Positions 6,333-15,420 of a stretch of 60,494 bases of DNA are shown here, in pieces. Source of the stretch: Desulfobacteraceae bacterium (GTDB lineage: Bacteria; Desulfobacterota; Desulfobacteria; Desulfobacterales; Desulfosalsimonadaceae). Numbering within the stretch: the first letter of the stretch is position 1; every line of letters begins with the position of its first letter. The position numbers and the translations under genes were made by a program. A model generated the notes under the pieces. That model worked only from the letters and a program-made list of their open reading frames with translations. It did not search any database and had not been told where the DNA came from. The stretch is from assembly GCA_021737045.1 (NCBI GenBank), contig JAIPES010000006.1, positions 1 through 60,494 of the forward strand, given 5' to 3'.

Positions 6333-8318
6333 TCAGTTCATCGCAGATTGAATTTTTTGTAAAATCGTTTCCGAAGGGGCGCAGAAAATGTAATTTCCCA
6401 CCACCGGCCGCCAGGTGCTGCCCGAAAGCCGGCCCAGTTTTTTGTGATAGTAAGTCACGCGATAAGAAAGTTTGTCACTGTTTGCATCCTGATATATCAC
6501 CTTGTTGACCAGGGGCTCTCCTTCAGCCGGGGAAAGGGCCAGTGCCCTGCTGTCAGTATGCTGCCTTCCAAACCGGGTGTACTGAAGCTCGACAACCGCC
6601 CGTGCAATACCCATTTGTTCCAGTTCCCCCAGGTCGGCTTCAGCTTCCAGGGTGCGGGGACGCACAGGGGCGGCCAGGGTCACGGCCATGAGTTCTCCCT
6701 CTGTCCAGTCGGGCTTCGGGGGATAGAGATGCCCGCCCCGCAGACTCCATTGCACGGCATAATCATAGGTCTGGGCATCATCGCCCATCCGGGCATAAGT
6801 CAGGGTCGCGGTCTGCCCGTTTTTTTCCAGATATTTCCGGTCAATGGTGAGCTCATCAATAAACGGCCGCTGATCTTTGCGGGGCACACGTACCTGGACC
6901 GTGGCGTAATTGACCATTTCATTGAATATGTCATAGGCCTCGTTGTCAATGATAAAGCGCATCTCCCGCCGCTGAAAAAAAGGATCATCCAGATTGACTT
7001 CGGTGACGAGTTTTGAATCATCCTTATATTTTTCATACCATGCACCCACGTTGCCGGTCATGGAATAGTGCTCATACCGGGCCATGACCTTTTTGAGGTT
7101 CAGGGTCTGCGTGGATTTCCGGCGGATCTCTTTTCGCTGAAACACCGTGTACTGGTACTTATTGTGCTTTGCGGCCTCCTTGCGTCTTTGGGCAACAGCG
7201 TCCTTGTCTGTTGCCATCTGCTCATCATCGCTTAACAATTCTTCCTCCGAGGGCTGACCCAGCCTTTTCTGCATGTCAAAAAAGGATTCCAGGACGATCT
7301 TGTGCAGGCCGCTTTCAACGATCTCCTTGTCGCTGTCAGGCACGTGCTGGACGTAATCAAAACTCACCACCCCGGTCTCTTCCAGGAAATCCAGCATCTG
7401 GTGTTTTTCCTTTTCAGTGAGCATCGTGGTTTTTCTCGTGCTTATGTTGAGGGCGTTGTACCACTTGGGATCCCAGTAACGGCTTTCATCAGTGGATTTT
7501 TCCCGTTCGTGGCTGTATTGGGACTCGATTGCGTGGTATTTGTCATAGTTGATCTTGACCTTGACGTCATAGGCCGGCAGTTTGACCACGTACTTGAGGT
7601 CAAAGACAACCGATACCTGGGAAGTGGGCTGCTTGAAGCTTTCCGCCAGGAGGGTGGCGCCGTGGGCATCCAGCCGGGCGGCCACGGCCACCTGCTGACC
7701 CTCCATCACCGGCGCCTTTCCGGAGGTGATCAGCGTGGAGGTAAACGCCTCATCGCCCAATACGGCAGAGACCACGTTGAAGCTGTTGCCTTCCGCGCCA
7801 ATTTCCAAAGGCACAGCACCTTTTAGCCGGGCACCCTTGACCTGCTTTTGCAGTGCTTTTTCCACTGCCTGCTGCTGGGTTTTATCCAGGCCGTATTCAA
7901 CGAGAAAATGGAGCACAGCACCCTCGGCCCCGCCTTCGGCCTTGGTTTTATCGGTCACAAAACGGATCAGGGAAAATTTCGGCGTGCCGTCGGCATGCCT
8001 GGATATTTGCGGGTTGGTGGGCAGGTAATAATAAGTTTTGCTGGTTTTTGCCGGATCCCGGGTGGCTTCGGGGAAACACCGGACAGTGGTGCCGTCCTTG
8101 AGCTTGATATCCCGGTGGCGGCCGTACTGGATCCCGCCCACCTTCCGGACGGTTTCTGATGAGGGAATGGTGAGCGCCGGGCGGATGGCTTTGGGTTTGA
8201 ATTTGTATACAGGTTCCGGATCTGCACCGGTTGTGCTGCCGGCACCGGCCATAGCGGCTCCGGCCGCCATACACAGGATGAGCACTGCGACCATTGCCAC
8301 CTGCTTGAATCGGATCAT
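6333..8318 (-). CDS. Exported protein, paralog of the next two upstream genes (member F)
   Basis: A 661-residue protein with a Sec signal peptide (about residues 1-24, ending AMAG). The N-terminal module shows TYYYLPTNPQISRHADG at about 95-111, LHFLVEYGL at 136-144 and HGATLLAESFKQPTSQVSV at 219-237. A charged helical middle (about 300-400) follows, then a C-terminal module with DDPFFQRREMRFIID at 444-458 and VQWSLRGGH at 522-530. The same landmarks appear in the same order in the proteins at 8337 and 10104. I recognise no family, fold or active site. The ATG follows AAGGAGGATATAATA, and the gene lies 18 bases after 8337. A periplasmic or surface structural role is inferred only from export and repetition. 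Confidence 0.8.
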   Translation of the reverse strand: MIRFKQVAMVAVLILCMAAGAAMAGAGSTTGADPEPVYKFKPKAIRPALTIPSSETVRKVGGIQYGRHRDIKLKDGTTVRCFPEATRDPAKTSKTYYYLPTNPQISRHADGTPKFSLIRFVTDKTKAEGGAEGAVLHFLVEYGLDKTQQQAVEKALQKQVKGARLKGAVPLEIGAEGNSFNVVSAVLGDEAFTSTLITSGKAPVMEGQQVAVAARLDAHGATLLAESFKQPTSQVSVVFDLKYVVKLPAYDVKVKINYDKYHAIESQYSHEREKSTDESRYWDPKWYNALNISTRKTTMLTEKEKHQMLDFLEETGVVSFDYVQHVPDSDKEIVESGLHKIVLESFFDMQKRLGQPSEEELLSDDEQMATDKDAVAQRRKEAAKHNKYQYTVFQRKEIRRKSTQTLNLKKVMARYEHYSMTGNVGAWYEKYKDDSKLVTEVNLDDPFFQRREMRFIIDNEAYDIFNEMVNYATVQVRVPRKDQRPFIDELTIDRKYLEKNGQTATLTYARMGDDAQTYDYAVQWSLRGGHLYPPKPDWTEGELMAVTLAAPVRPRTLEAEADLGELEQMGIARAVVELQYTRFGRQHTDSRALALSPAEGEPLVNKVIYQDANSDKLSYRVTYYHKKLGRLSGSTWRPVVGNYIFCAPSETILQKIQSAMN

Positions 8319-8336
8319 TATTATATCCTCCTTAAA

Positions 8337-10100
8337 TTATAGTTCAGGCGGTATCAAAACCAGATAGGTTTCATCCAGGGGCTGCCAGTCGCCCTTAATG
8401 GGCTGGCCGCCGGACGGGTACCAGTTGATCCGGTAATCAACGGCTGCTTGCGGATCATGGAAAAGCACGTGGCCGGACACGGACTCGGCATCCGTGACCC
8501 GCATTACGGCCAGGCGTTTTTTAACCTTCTCGCCAAAGACCGGGTAGCGGACTTCCAGGGTAGCGCTTCGGATCCCTGCGTCTTCGAAAAGAAAACGGTC
8601 CGCATCCACTTCCAGATCCATCCGGTCAAGGGGCGGGGCAATGGTGATGATGGGATCACTGCTGCTGTGCCATTCATCCGGGTTCCCCGGATTCTTGATC
8701 TGGTGCTGGCCCCTGATGCTCCAGGTGGTGCGATACCCGTAATCCAGCCATGCCTCCTCTTTTTGCCCCAGCCGGGCGTAGCGCCAGGATTTGCTGAGTC
8801 GTCCCTGCCGGATATCCTCCCGGGTAAATATCAGTTCCCCGGCAGCAACGGCGTGATCCGGATACTGCTTGATCACAGAAACCCCGGCAAAATTCATGAT
8901 ATCCTCAAAAACGCCGGAAAAGTTGCCGTCAATACGGAAAAAGACCTCCCGTTTTTCAAAGGCCGGATCCGCCAGGTTGACCACCCGAAACATTTCCGGG
9001 TTTTCCCCGAATTCCCTGTACAGGCCCGATATATTTCCTGCCGTGTCCACAGGCACCCGAATCACGGCCCGCCGGTTTAAATTGATATTGAAAGTGGCCC
9101 GGTTGATATCGGTTCGTTTTTTGAGCACATACTGATTATCCGTGTAATATTTCTGGTTGCCCGTACCGGTGAACACCCTGGCCAGCCATCCCTTTTTCTG
9201 ACGGCCCTTTATCTGGCCGGATTCAACGGCTTCTTCCTTTTCCGGAATTGCGGTAAACCCGGTTTCCTGGTCAAAAATAATTTCAGTCAATTTGGTGGTG
9301 GCCAGGTCCACCAGGCTTTGCATGGCCTTGTTGGCGGTATCCTCCGGAAGCCTGTCAAAGATCTCCACATTAACGGTACCGGTGCGGACCAGCTCATCCA
9401 TGATATCCCGGATCTGACGTCTGGCATAATTGTCCTGCCGGTTGAAAACCTTTGAGAAATGTTCATAAACCGTGCTCACATCCGCACTGATTCGGGCCTC
9501 AAAAGACGGCAGCGAGGCCTCGTAATAGGTCCGCAGGGCAACGGATACATCCGAGGTGGGTTTGTTTAACGATTCCCACAACAAGGTCGCCCCGTGGGGC
9601 GACAGGGTGGCGGCCACCGCGGCCCTGGAACCCGGGGTAACCGGGGCCCGGCCGCTGCTGATCAAGCTCCGGGTAAACCCTTCGTCTGAAAGGGTCCCGG
9701 AAACAATGGAAAAACTTCCCTCTTCCTGCTGATTCAGGGGCACAGGCCCGGCCAGGCGGGCTTTTGGTCTTTTTTGTTTAAGGGCGTTTTCAAGGGCTGC
9801 GCGTTCATCTGCAGGCAGGGAGAATGTCATGAGCATGTGCAAAAGCCCGCCGCTGGTCTCGCCTTTGGGATCCACGAACTTCACCAGGGAAATCTCCAGG
9901 GCACCGTTTTTTTTTTCCGATACCCTGGGAACAGTGGGCAGATAATAATAAACATCCGGATTACCGGCATCCTGGAGCAGCAAAATCCCGTTGATTTCCA
10001 TCCGGCCGGCTTCATAATTGACCAGCGCCCACGCAGACCCGCCGATCAAAACAAGAACCAAACAACATACCGAAATTGAGAGTTTTTTGAAAATCATCAT
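8337..10100 (-). CDS. Exported protein, shortest three-module paralog (member E)
   Basis: A 587-residue protein with a signal peptide (about 1-25, ending SAWA). It starts almost directly with the N-terminal module: VYYYLPTVPRVSEKKNG at 50-66, LLHMLMTFSLP at 86-96, RAPVTPGSRAAVAATLSPHG at 151-170 and TLLWESLNKPTSDVSV at 172-187. The C-terminal module has ADPAFEKREVFFRID at 377-391 and TTWSIRG at 458-464. The middle is shorter than in its neighbours, so it may show the minimal family architecture. It lies three bases after the gene at 10104. ATGATG starts follow GGGGGAGG at a suitable distance. Function is unknown. Confidence 0.8.
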   Translation of the reverse strand: MMIFKKLSISVCCLVLVLIGGSAWALVNYEAGRMEINGILLLQDAGNPDVYYYLPTVPRVSEKKNGALEISLVKFVDPKGETSGGLLHMLMTFSLPADERAALENALKQKRPKARLAGPVPLNQQEEGSFSIVSGTLSDEGFTRSLISSGRAPVTPGSRAAVAATLSPHGATLLWESLNKPTSDVSVALRTYYEASLPSFEARISADVSTVYEHFSKVFNRQDNYARRQIRDIMDELVRTGTVNVEIFDRLPEDTANKAMQSLVDLATTKLTEIIFDQETGFTAIPEKEEAVESGQIKGRQKKGWLARVFTGTGNQKYYTDNQYVLKKRTDINRATFNINLNRRAVIRVPVDTAGNISGLYREFGENPEMFRVVNLADPAFEKREVFFRIDGNFSGVFEDIMNFAGVSVIKQYPDHAVAAGELIFTREDIRQGRLSKSWRYARLGQKEEAWLDYGYRTTWSIRGQHQIKNPGNPDEWHSSSDPIITIAPPLDRMDLEVDADRFLFEDAGIRSATLEVRYPVFGEKVKKRLAVMRVTDAESVSGHVLFHDPQAAVDYRINWYPSGGQPIKGDWQPLDETYLVLIPPEL

Positions 10101-10103
10101 TGT

Positions 10104-12791
10104 TTAAATGCCTCCCCCGGGAAGTTCATCCCAATAGATGATATCGCCTTCCAGTTTTCTTTCTGCAGTTGGAATCTTTCTGCTTCCTGTGAGATACCAG
10201 GTGACGGCCATGCGGGTTTCGGGATTGTCCGGGTCTTCGGGAATATCGAGGATCATGGATGGCGCCGGCCCTTTATTTCGGATCGTGGCCTGCCGGGTCA
10301 CATAATGATCCCCGATTCTGCATTTCAGGGTGATTACCCCATGACGTACATCCGCCTTTGTCAGGCGGCTGCCGTCGCCCTCGATGGTAATTGTCCTGTA
10401 GCGGTGGGGCGGGGCCAGAGCCAGCATGGGGCTGTCGGTTTCCTTCCACGGGGTCCGGAGTTCCACCCCGCCGTGAAAGGACCAGATGGCCTGGTATTTG
10501 TAATTCAGCCAGGCTTCGCGATCAGAATCGTTTTTCCATCCATAGGTCATGGAAAAATGGTTGCCCGAATCATTGAATCTTTCGGGTGTGATAACCACCT
10601 CATCTGTGGTTACATCGCCTGCCTGGTGGCGCTTTTTCATTTTTACCGTAACGAAATTCATATACTTGGTAAAAGTGGCGGCATCCTGGCCATCGAGCGT
10701 CACCAGGACTTCCCGCTGTTTAAAAACCGGATCATCGATTGTAACGGCCCGAAACACCCGGGGATCGTTGCCGTATCGGGCATAGATGGCCCCGATATTT
10801 TCAGCCATGGCAAAGGCCTGGTTCTCGGTTCGAAAATGATTCATCTCATAGACCATCTTGCCGGATCGCTTTATGCGCTTCATTTCATAGGAGGCCACCA
10901 GGGAAAAACCCGGTGCGCCACTGGCACGGTTTTTTTGTGCGGCCGTTTTTTTATCTGCATTTTTTGCAGCCGCCTCTTTTTTGGCTATGGGCTTGTCTTT
11001 ACCCTTGTCCCCGGCCTCCGATTTTTTGTCGGATTCTGCTGAAGTGCTTTTTTTTGTGGCCTTTTCTCCGGATGCATCTCCCGGATTCTCCGGCAGCTGG
11101 GCAGAGGCGGCCCTGGCAGTGGTTTCGGCATCCGATGCGGCGGGGCCGTCCGCCTTTTTCCCCAGACGCTGGCGCAGCATGCGGATGCGGCCCTTGATTT
11201 CATCGGCCCGGCTGCCGGTGGGCTCATGATTTTTTTGATAGGTCTCGTAAGCCGTGAGGGCGGCCCGGGTGTCTTCGTTCGGAAAGCCGTTCTTTCGGGC
11301 GTTTTCATAAAGCCGGCGGGCACGCGTATAGGCATGGCCGGCATCTTGTTCAGTGGCTGCCTGTGCTACGGCGCTTGCTTCAGAAGTTTCACTCTGGCCC
11401 GGTGCTGCCGTGCCGCCGTCAGCGTCAGTTCCTGCCAGCATCTTTGCATTCCGCATTTCTTCCAGTGCATTTTTTCCGTCCTTGCTGTCATGGCCATAAA
11501 TATCTGCGGCCTGTCCGAAGGGATCAATGGCGGATTCATAGCGTTCCATTTGGAGCAGACACAGGCCTATGCTGAACAAAAAATCGGCTTTTCTCTTAGA
11601 TTCTGCAACCGCGCTTTTGGCATAGATGTCCGCGCCTTTCCGGAAAGCTTCAAGCGCCTGCGGATACGCTTCTTTGCTGTAATGGGCGCATCCCTTTTGA
11701 TAGGCAGCCTTGGCCTGATCTTTAAATGTATCGGCACAGGCTGAAGGGAAAAGTGCCTGATAAACCGTCTGCCAGAAAGACGCGGGTGGGTGGGCAGATC
11801 CATCACCGGCCGGCCTGTGGATGAGTTGCGGATTTACCAGACTCGCGCTCTTTCCGGATTGCTTCGTGCCGGCCGCGCTTTTGAGCAGCTCTACCGCCTG
11901 ATTCAGGCTGTCATAGCTGTTTTTTTGAGCTGCGGCTTTCTTTAAATCATCTGCGGGCGCAGGATCAAACATCACTTTCAGCAGCTTCTCATTGGCACTC
12001 TGGATGATCTGGTCCATGTTTTTATTTTCACCCCTGGTGGTGATTTTAACCGCGCCTGTCTGTCGCAGCTCCTGGAGCAGAATATCCACGTCCGCACCGA
12101 ACCATTTGTACTTGAATCCGGCATTGATGCGGTCATGCTTGCTGACCCTTTTCCAGTCCGCCTCCAGGGTGGCCTCATAGGGCTGCCGGATTCCGGCAAA
12201 TTCCATGTCAAAAACCAGGGAGATATCGGGTGTGTCGCTTTGGAAGCTTTCCCACAGCAGTTCCGCCCCTTGCCGGGTCAGGGCCATGGATACAGCGGTC
12301 TTCTGTCCTTCCATCAAAGGGGCTTTGCCCACTGCCACCGTGCGGGTGGTTTGTTGATTTTCCTGCTGAAAAGAAGTAACCAGGGCAAAGCTTCCGTTGC
12401 GATACGCAATCGGACCCGCCAAAACAGCATCCGGGTGCCGCTGACGCAGATCATTTTCTGCCTGGCGGACGCGCTCATCAGAGGCACCGTAGGTCACGAG
12501 AAAATGAAGAATGCCGCCGCCCGAAGCTTGTCCTGTGCCGGCTTCGCCTGTCTTCCGGGTCCGGGCGTATTTGAGGAAGGAAAACTGGGGCCGGCCGTTT
12601 TTATAGGCCAGTCCGGGCTGATCCGGAAGATAGTAAAACCGCTCCGGGGAATCCAGGCTTGGATAACAGATCAAATCTCCGCAGGTTTCCATTTTATCCA
12701 GCAAAATTTCCTGGGCCGCCGCATGAGCACAAAAGATGCACATGCATAACGCAAAGGCTGCAAACAAAAACAGTTTTCGAAAAATTGACAC
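10104..12791 (-). CDS. Exported paralog with TPR-like insert and Lys/Ala-rich linker (member D)
   Basis: The 895-residue protein starts at a GTG after GGGGGGCAAG and has a signal peptide ending about residue 26 (HAAAQE). The family N-terminal module is at about 50-200 (FYYLPDQPGL, ILHFLVTYGASD, QGAELLWESFQSDTPDISLV) and the C-terminal module at about 630-895 (DDPVFKQREVLVTLD at 686-700, AIWSFHGG at 768-775). Between them lie two or three TPR-like helical hairpins (about 360-450, with AYPQALEAFRKGADIY and YESAIDPFGQAADIYG) and a low-complexity Lys/Ala/Ser stretch (about 575-622). TPRs usually mediate protein contacts, so this member may organise the others. No catalytic motif is seen. Confidence 0.8.
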   Translation of the reverse strand: MSIFRKLFLFAAFALCMCIFCAHAAAQEILLDKMETCGDLICYPSLDSPERFYYLPDQPGLAYKNGRPQFSFLKYARTRKTGEAGTGQASGGGILHFLVTYGASDERVRQAENDLRQRHPDAVLAGPIAYRNGSFALVTSFQQENQQTTRTVAVGKAPLMEGQKTAVSMALTRQGAELLWESFQSDTPDISLVFDMEFAGIRQPYEATLEADWKRVSKHDRINAGFKYKWFGADVDILLQELRQTGAVKITTRGENKNMDQIIQSANEKLLKVMFDPAPADDLKKAAAQKNSYDSLNQAVELLKSAAGTKQSGKSASLVNPQLIHRPAGDGSAHPPASFWQTVYQALFPSACADTFKDQAKAAYQKGCAHYSKEAYPQALEAFRKGADIYAKSAVAESKRKADFLFSIGLCLLQMERYESAIDPFGQAADIYGHDSKDGKNALEEMRNAKMLAGTDADGGTAAPGQSETSEASAVAQAATEQDAGHAYTRARRLYENARKNGFPNEDTRAALTAYETYQKNHEPTGSRADEIKGRIRMLRQRLGKKADGPAASDAETTARAASAQLPENPGDASGEKATKKSTSAESDKKSEAGDKGKDKPIAKKEAAAKNADKKTAAQKNRASGAPGFSLVASYEMKRIKRSGKMVYEMNHFRTENQAFAMAENIGAIYARYGNDPRVFRAVTIDDPVFKQREVLVTLDGQDAATFTKYMNFVTVKMKKRHQAGDVTTDEVVITPERFNDSGNHFSMTYGWKNDSDREAWLNYKYQAIWSFHGGVELRTPWKETDSPMLALAPPHRYRTITIEGDGSRLTKADVRHGVITLKCRIGDHYVTRQATIRNKGPAPSMILDIPEDPDNPETRMAVTWYLTGSRKIPTAERKLEGDIIYWDELPGGGI

Positions 12792-12827
12792 CTTGCCCCC
12801 CTCTTTTCCGGCAAATCGCGGATGCCG

Positions 12828-13838
12828 TCATTGTTCTTCTGTTTCTTGGTTCTCCTCTGTCCTGTTTTGATAGGCGGTGATATCCAGCAGCGCTTCCCCG
12901 GTTTTTTGCCGCCATTGTCCGGTTTTTTTGCTGCCGTCTTTATAAATTCTCGAAATTCTGTAGCGATAGGGCTGGTCCAGGTCTTTTGCCAGCTTAAACG
13001 CGATGCGCCCGCGGTAATCACTGCCGGTCCTGAATGTCACGGACTCCACCAGATCCCGCCCGGCTGTGGGGATGGCCACCTCCACGATCTTGGCATAAAG
13101 GTTTTCCTCCAGGTTTTCCACAAAATCAAAACAGAACACATCCAGGCCGGTATAGCCCTTTTTCATTCTCGCCCCGAGATCGGTACGCTGAAAATGGTCC
13201 GGATGAGCGGCAATATCCATTTCAACCGCCACAACCCGGTTTTGCGCGACTGCGTCGGGCTCCCATTGGTCCTGTTTTTTGCGCACCCCGGTCAGGGTCT
13301 CGTCAATGGACACGCTCACCTGGGTCTGGCCGGCTGCCACGGCATCCCATAGAATCTCGGCATCCCGGGCATCCAGGGGGAGCACCAGCGCACCGCCTGT
13401 CCACCTGGTATTGTAGGTTCCAAAGTTTTGTCCACCGGCAAACATCAGGGTAATCCGGGTTTTGGAAATCGGCATGCTTCTGATTTCCGGACTGGAAAAC
13501 CCCCTGGAGCGGAGTTCTTTGCGCATTTCCGGCAGGATTTGGGGTTTTCGACTGCGCTCAATGCCCAATGTCAGCACGCCCCGCACCCAAAAATCCCCGG
13601 AATCACTTGTGCCCTTGCGCCCAAGATAGCGGTAAAGGGCCAGGCTGTAATCCGGGGTGCCGTCTTTTTGCCTGCCCAAAACAGGCATGGCCGGCGTGAT
13701 ATACCATCTGGAATGATTTTGGTGATCCCGGTAAATCCGCACATCCCGGATGTCTGTAAAATAATCCAGATCCGGCGCGCCCATGCATACAGCCACCGGC
13801 CACAAGCATAGAGCCGCTGCTGTCAGCAGGTATTTCAA
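12828..13838 (-). CDS. Exported protein, diverged relative of the family (member C)
   Basis: A 336-residue protein with a signal peptide (KYLLTAAALCLWPVAVCMG). The start is a TTG at 13838; the next in-frame ATG would delete the signal peptide. It keeps recognisable versions of the N-terminal landmarks: RWYITPAMPVLGRQKDGTPD parallels the YYLP...DGTP motif of the larger members, and AEILWDAVAAGQTQVSVS parallels LLWES...PTSDVSV. The large C-terminal module is missing. It ends in a Gln/Glu-rich tail. It sits between members B and D with gaps of 30 and 36 bases. Relatedness is judged by eye, and function is unknown. Confidence 0.72.
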   Translation of the reverse strand: MKYLLTAAALCLWPVAVCMGAPDLDYFTDIRDVRIYRDHQNHSRWYITPAMPVLGRQKDGTPDYSLALYRYLGRKGTSDSGDFWVRGVLTLGIERSRKPQILPEMRKELRSRGFSSPEIRSMPISKTRITLMFAGGQNFGTYNTRWTGGALVLPLDARDAEILWDAVAAGQTQVSVSIDETLTGVRKKQDQWEPDAVAQNRVVAVEMDIAAHPDHFQRTDLGARMKKGYTGLDVFCFDFVENLEENLYAKIVEVAIPTAGRDLVESVTFRTGSDYRGRIAFKLAKDLDQPYRYRISRIYKDGSKKTGQWRQKTGEALLDITAYQNRTEENQETEEQ

Positions 13839-13868
13839 AGCTTTTGCTTTCAGATTCCCACCCCCGGA

Positions 13869-15371
13869 TTACTGGATCGGGCCGTTAAACAACGCTTCCA
13901 CCTGGCTGGAACCGAAAAACTGGGTGAGTTTTCTACCGTCCTCCCATTGCGGCGCCATCCGGGTTTGCCCGGCCTGTGTGACAGCTTCGAGACGGTATTT
14001 GTACAACAGCGGATCCCCGCCTTTATCTGCAGGAATATAGAGCATGAGATTTTCATTGATATTGTCATCAGCGGTCAGGGTGATTTCCTTTTTCTGAACC
14101 GCAGAAGCCCGGGCTGTGAAATAAGGAGACTGGACATGGACAATGAGCTTATACACACTGAACTGATCAAAGACCCCGGGAATGGCCTCCAGATGAATCA
14201 GGCTTCCGGGAGCCAGGGCCACGCCTTTTCTGATGTTCTGATCAATTGTCTCAAGGCATGGCGCACAATTGCTGTCAAAATCCAAATCCATCCAGGCCAC
14301 CATGAGGTTGTCGCCCAAAAGCGCTTCAGCGGCCGGAAGCTTCAGGGATTTTTCAGCTCCCGGATCAATTTGAACGGGCTTGAGTTTTTTGGAAAGCCGC
14401 TCCAGCCTGCCGTTTTCCAGGCGATAGGCATTGACAGCCGCCAGGGCCATGGGAAAATGGGTTACATTTTCCAGCGATGCAATGGGATTGCCCCGGGCCC
14501 ATTGGTCAAACCCCTTTAAACGGGGGCCGGCAAACCGGGTATACTGAATGCGGATGGGAACCGGAATCCGCACTTGTTCAACCACAACATTGAGGCGGCC
14601 CACCAAGCCGCCATGGGCAATCTGGGCCAGAACCTCCTCGGTTTCATCCTGGGTCAGGGAAAGGGTGAGCCGGAACACTTGCTTTAAATGTCCGGGCGGC
14701 TCCAAATGGATCCGTTCCGGCGGCAGGGTCAGGCCGGTGGAAAGGGCCTGCAGATCCGCCGTGGCCCCGAGACCGGGCAGCGCCTTGACGCTCAGTGGGT
14801 CCGTGGGCTTGAGATCAAAGGCCTGGCGCAGAATGGACTTGAGCAGATGAATATCACCTGTCTGATGCGGCGCCTGGAGTTCGGCTGTGATCATCACCGA
14901 AGGCTGCCCGGCCTCTGCCTGGGAATTGTACTGAACATTGAACCGGTAGCCGTCTGCATCGCGTTTGAGCAGAAAAGCCCGGGGAATGTAATAAAAGACA
15001 TGGGCGGCTGCCTTGTCCTGAAATAGCAAATGGCTGTCCCAGCCGCAGACAACCCCCAGGTCGGCCAGCAGGGCGGGATCATCGATGATATCGCTTAAAT
15101 CCAAAGCAGCCGAAGGGTCGGGCCCCTGGGGTTGCTCAACGGCTTCCTCGGGTATGATCGGCCTGAGATTTTTCAGGTTTTTAAAAACCGGTTTTTGGAT
15201 CCGCACCGCGGTGACCGGCTGATATTGAAGGGACGGCGCGGACCGGTCTGTTTCAGCGGGTTTTGGATTTATTTGAAAAAGGCGCTTGTTGACAACCGGG
15301 GATTGCTCCCCGGCCCGGGCGGCAGCTGCACCGAGGCTTATACAAAACACGATGATCAGCAATTTTCGCAT
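13869..15371 (-). CDS. Exported protein, most diverged member (B)
   Basis: A 500-residue protein with a signal peptide ending ARAG and a Pro-rich N-terminal region. A motif VFYYIPRAFLLKRDADGYRF at roughly residues 126-145 echoes the YYYLP...DG motif of the larger paralogs, and LTQDETEEVLAQIA may correspond to their LL-WES helix. The rest appears beta-rich. A pair of cysteines in NCAPCLET is unusual in the operon and could form a disulfide or bind metal. The ATG follows GGGAGATGCGTCC. The gene is 49 bases after the first gene of the operon. Membership in the family is tentative. Confidence 0.68.
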   Translation of the reverse strand: MRKLLIIVFCISLGAAAARAGEQSPVVNKRLFQINPKPAETDRSAPSLQYQPVTAVRIQKPVFKNLKNLRPIIPEEAVEQPQGPDPSAALDLSDIIDDPALLADLGVVCGWDSHLLFQDKAAAHVFYYIPRAFLLKRDADGYRFNVQYNSQAEAGQPSVMITAELQAPHQTGDIHLLKSILRQAFDLKPTDPLSVKALPGLGATADLQALSTGLTLPPERIHLEPPGHLKQVFRLTLSLTQDETEEVLAQIAHGGLVGRLNVVVEQVRIPVPIRIQYTRFAGPRLKGFDQWARGNPIASLENVTHFPMALAAVNAYRLENGRLERLSKKLKPVQIDPGAEKSLKLPAAEALLGDNLMVAWMDLDFDSNCAPCLETIDQNIRKGVALAPGSLIHLEAIPGVFDQFSVYKLIVHVQSPYFTARASAVQKKEITLTADDNINENLMLYIPADKGGDPLLYKYRLEAVTQAGQTRMAPQWEDGRKLTQFFGSSQVEALFNGPIQ

Positions 15372-15420
15372 GGACGCATCTCCCTGCCTGAAAAATAGCG
15401 CTGTTAAGACATAGGCCGGC

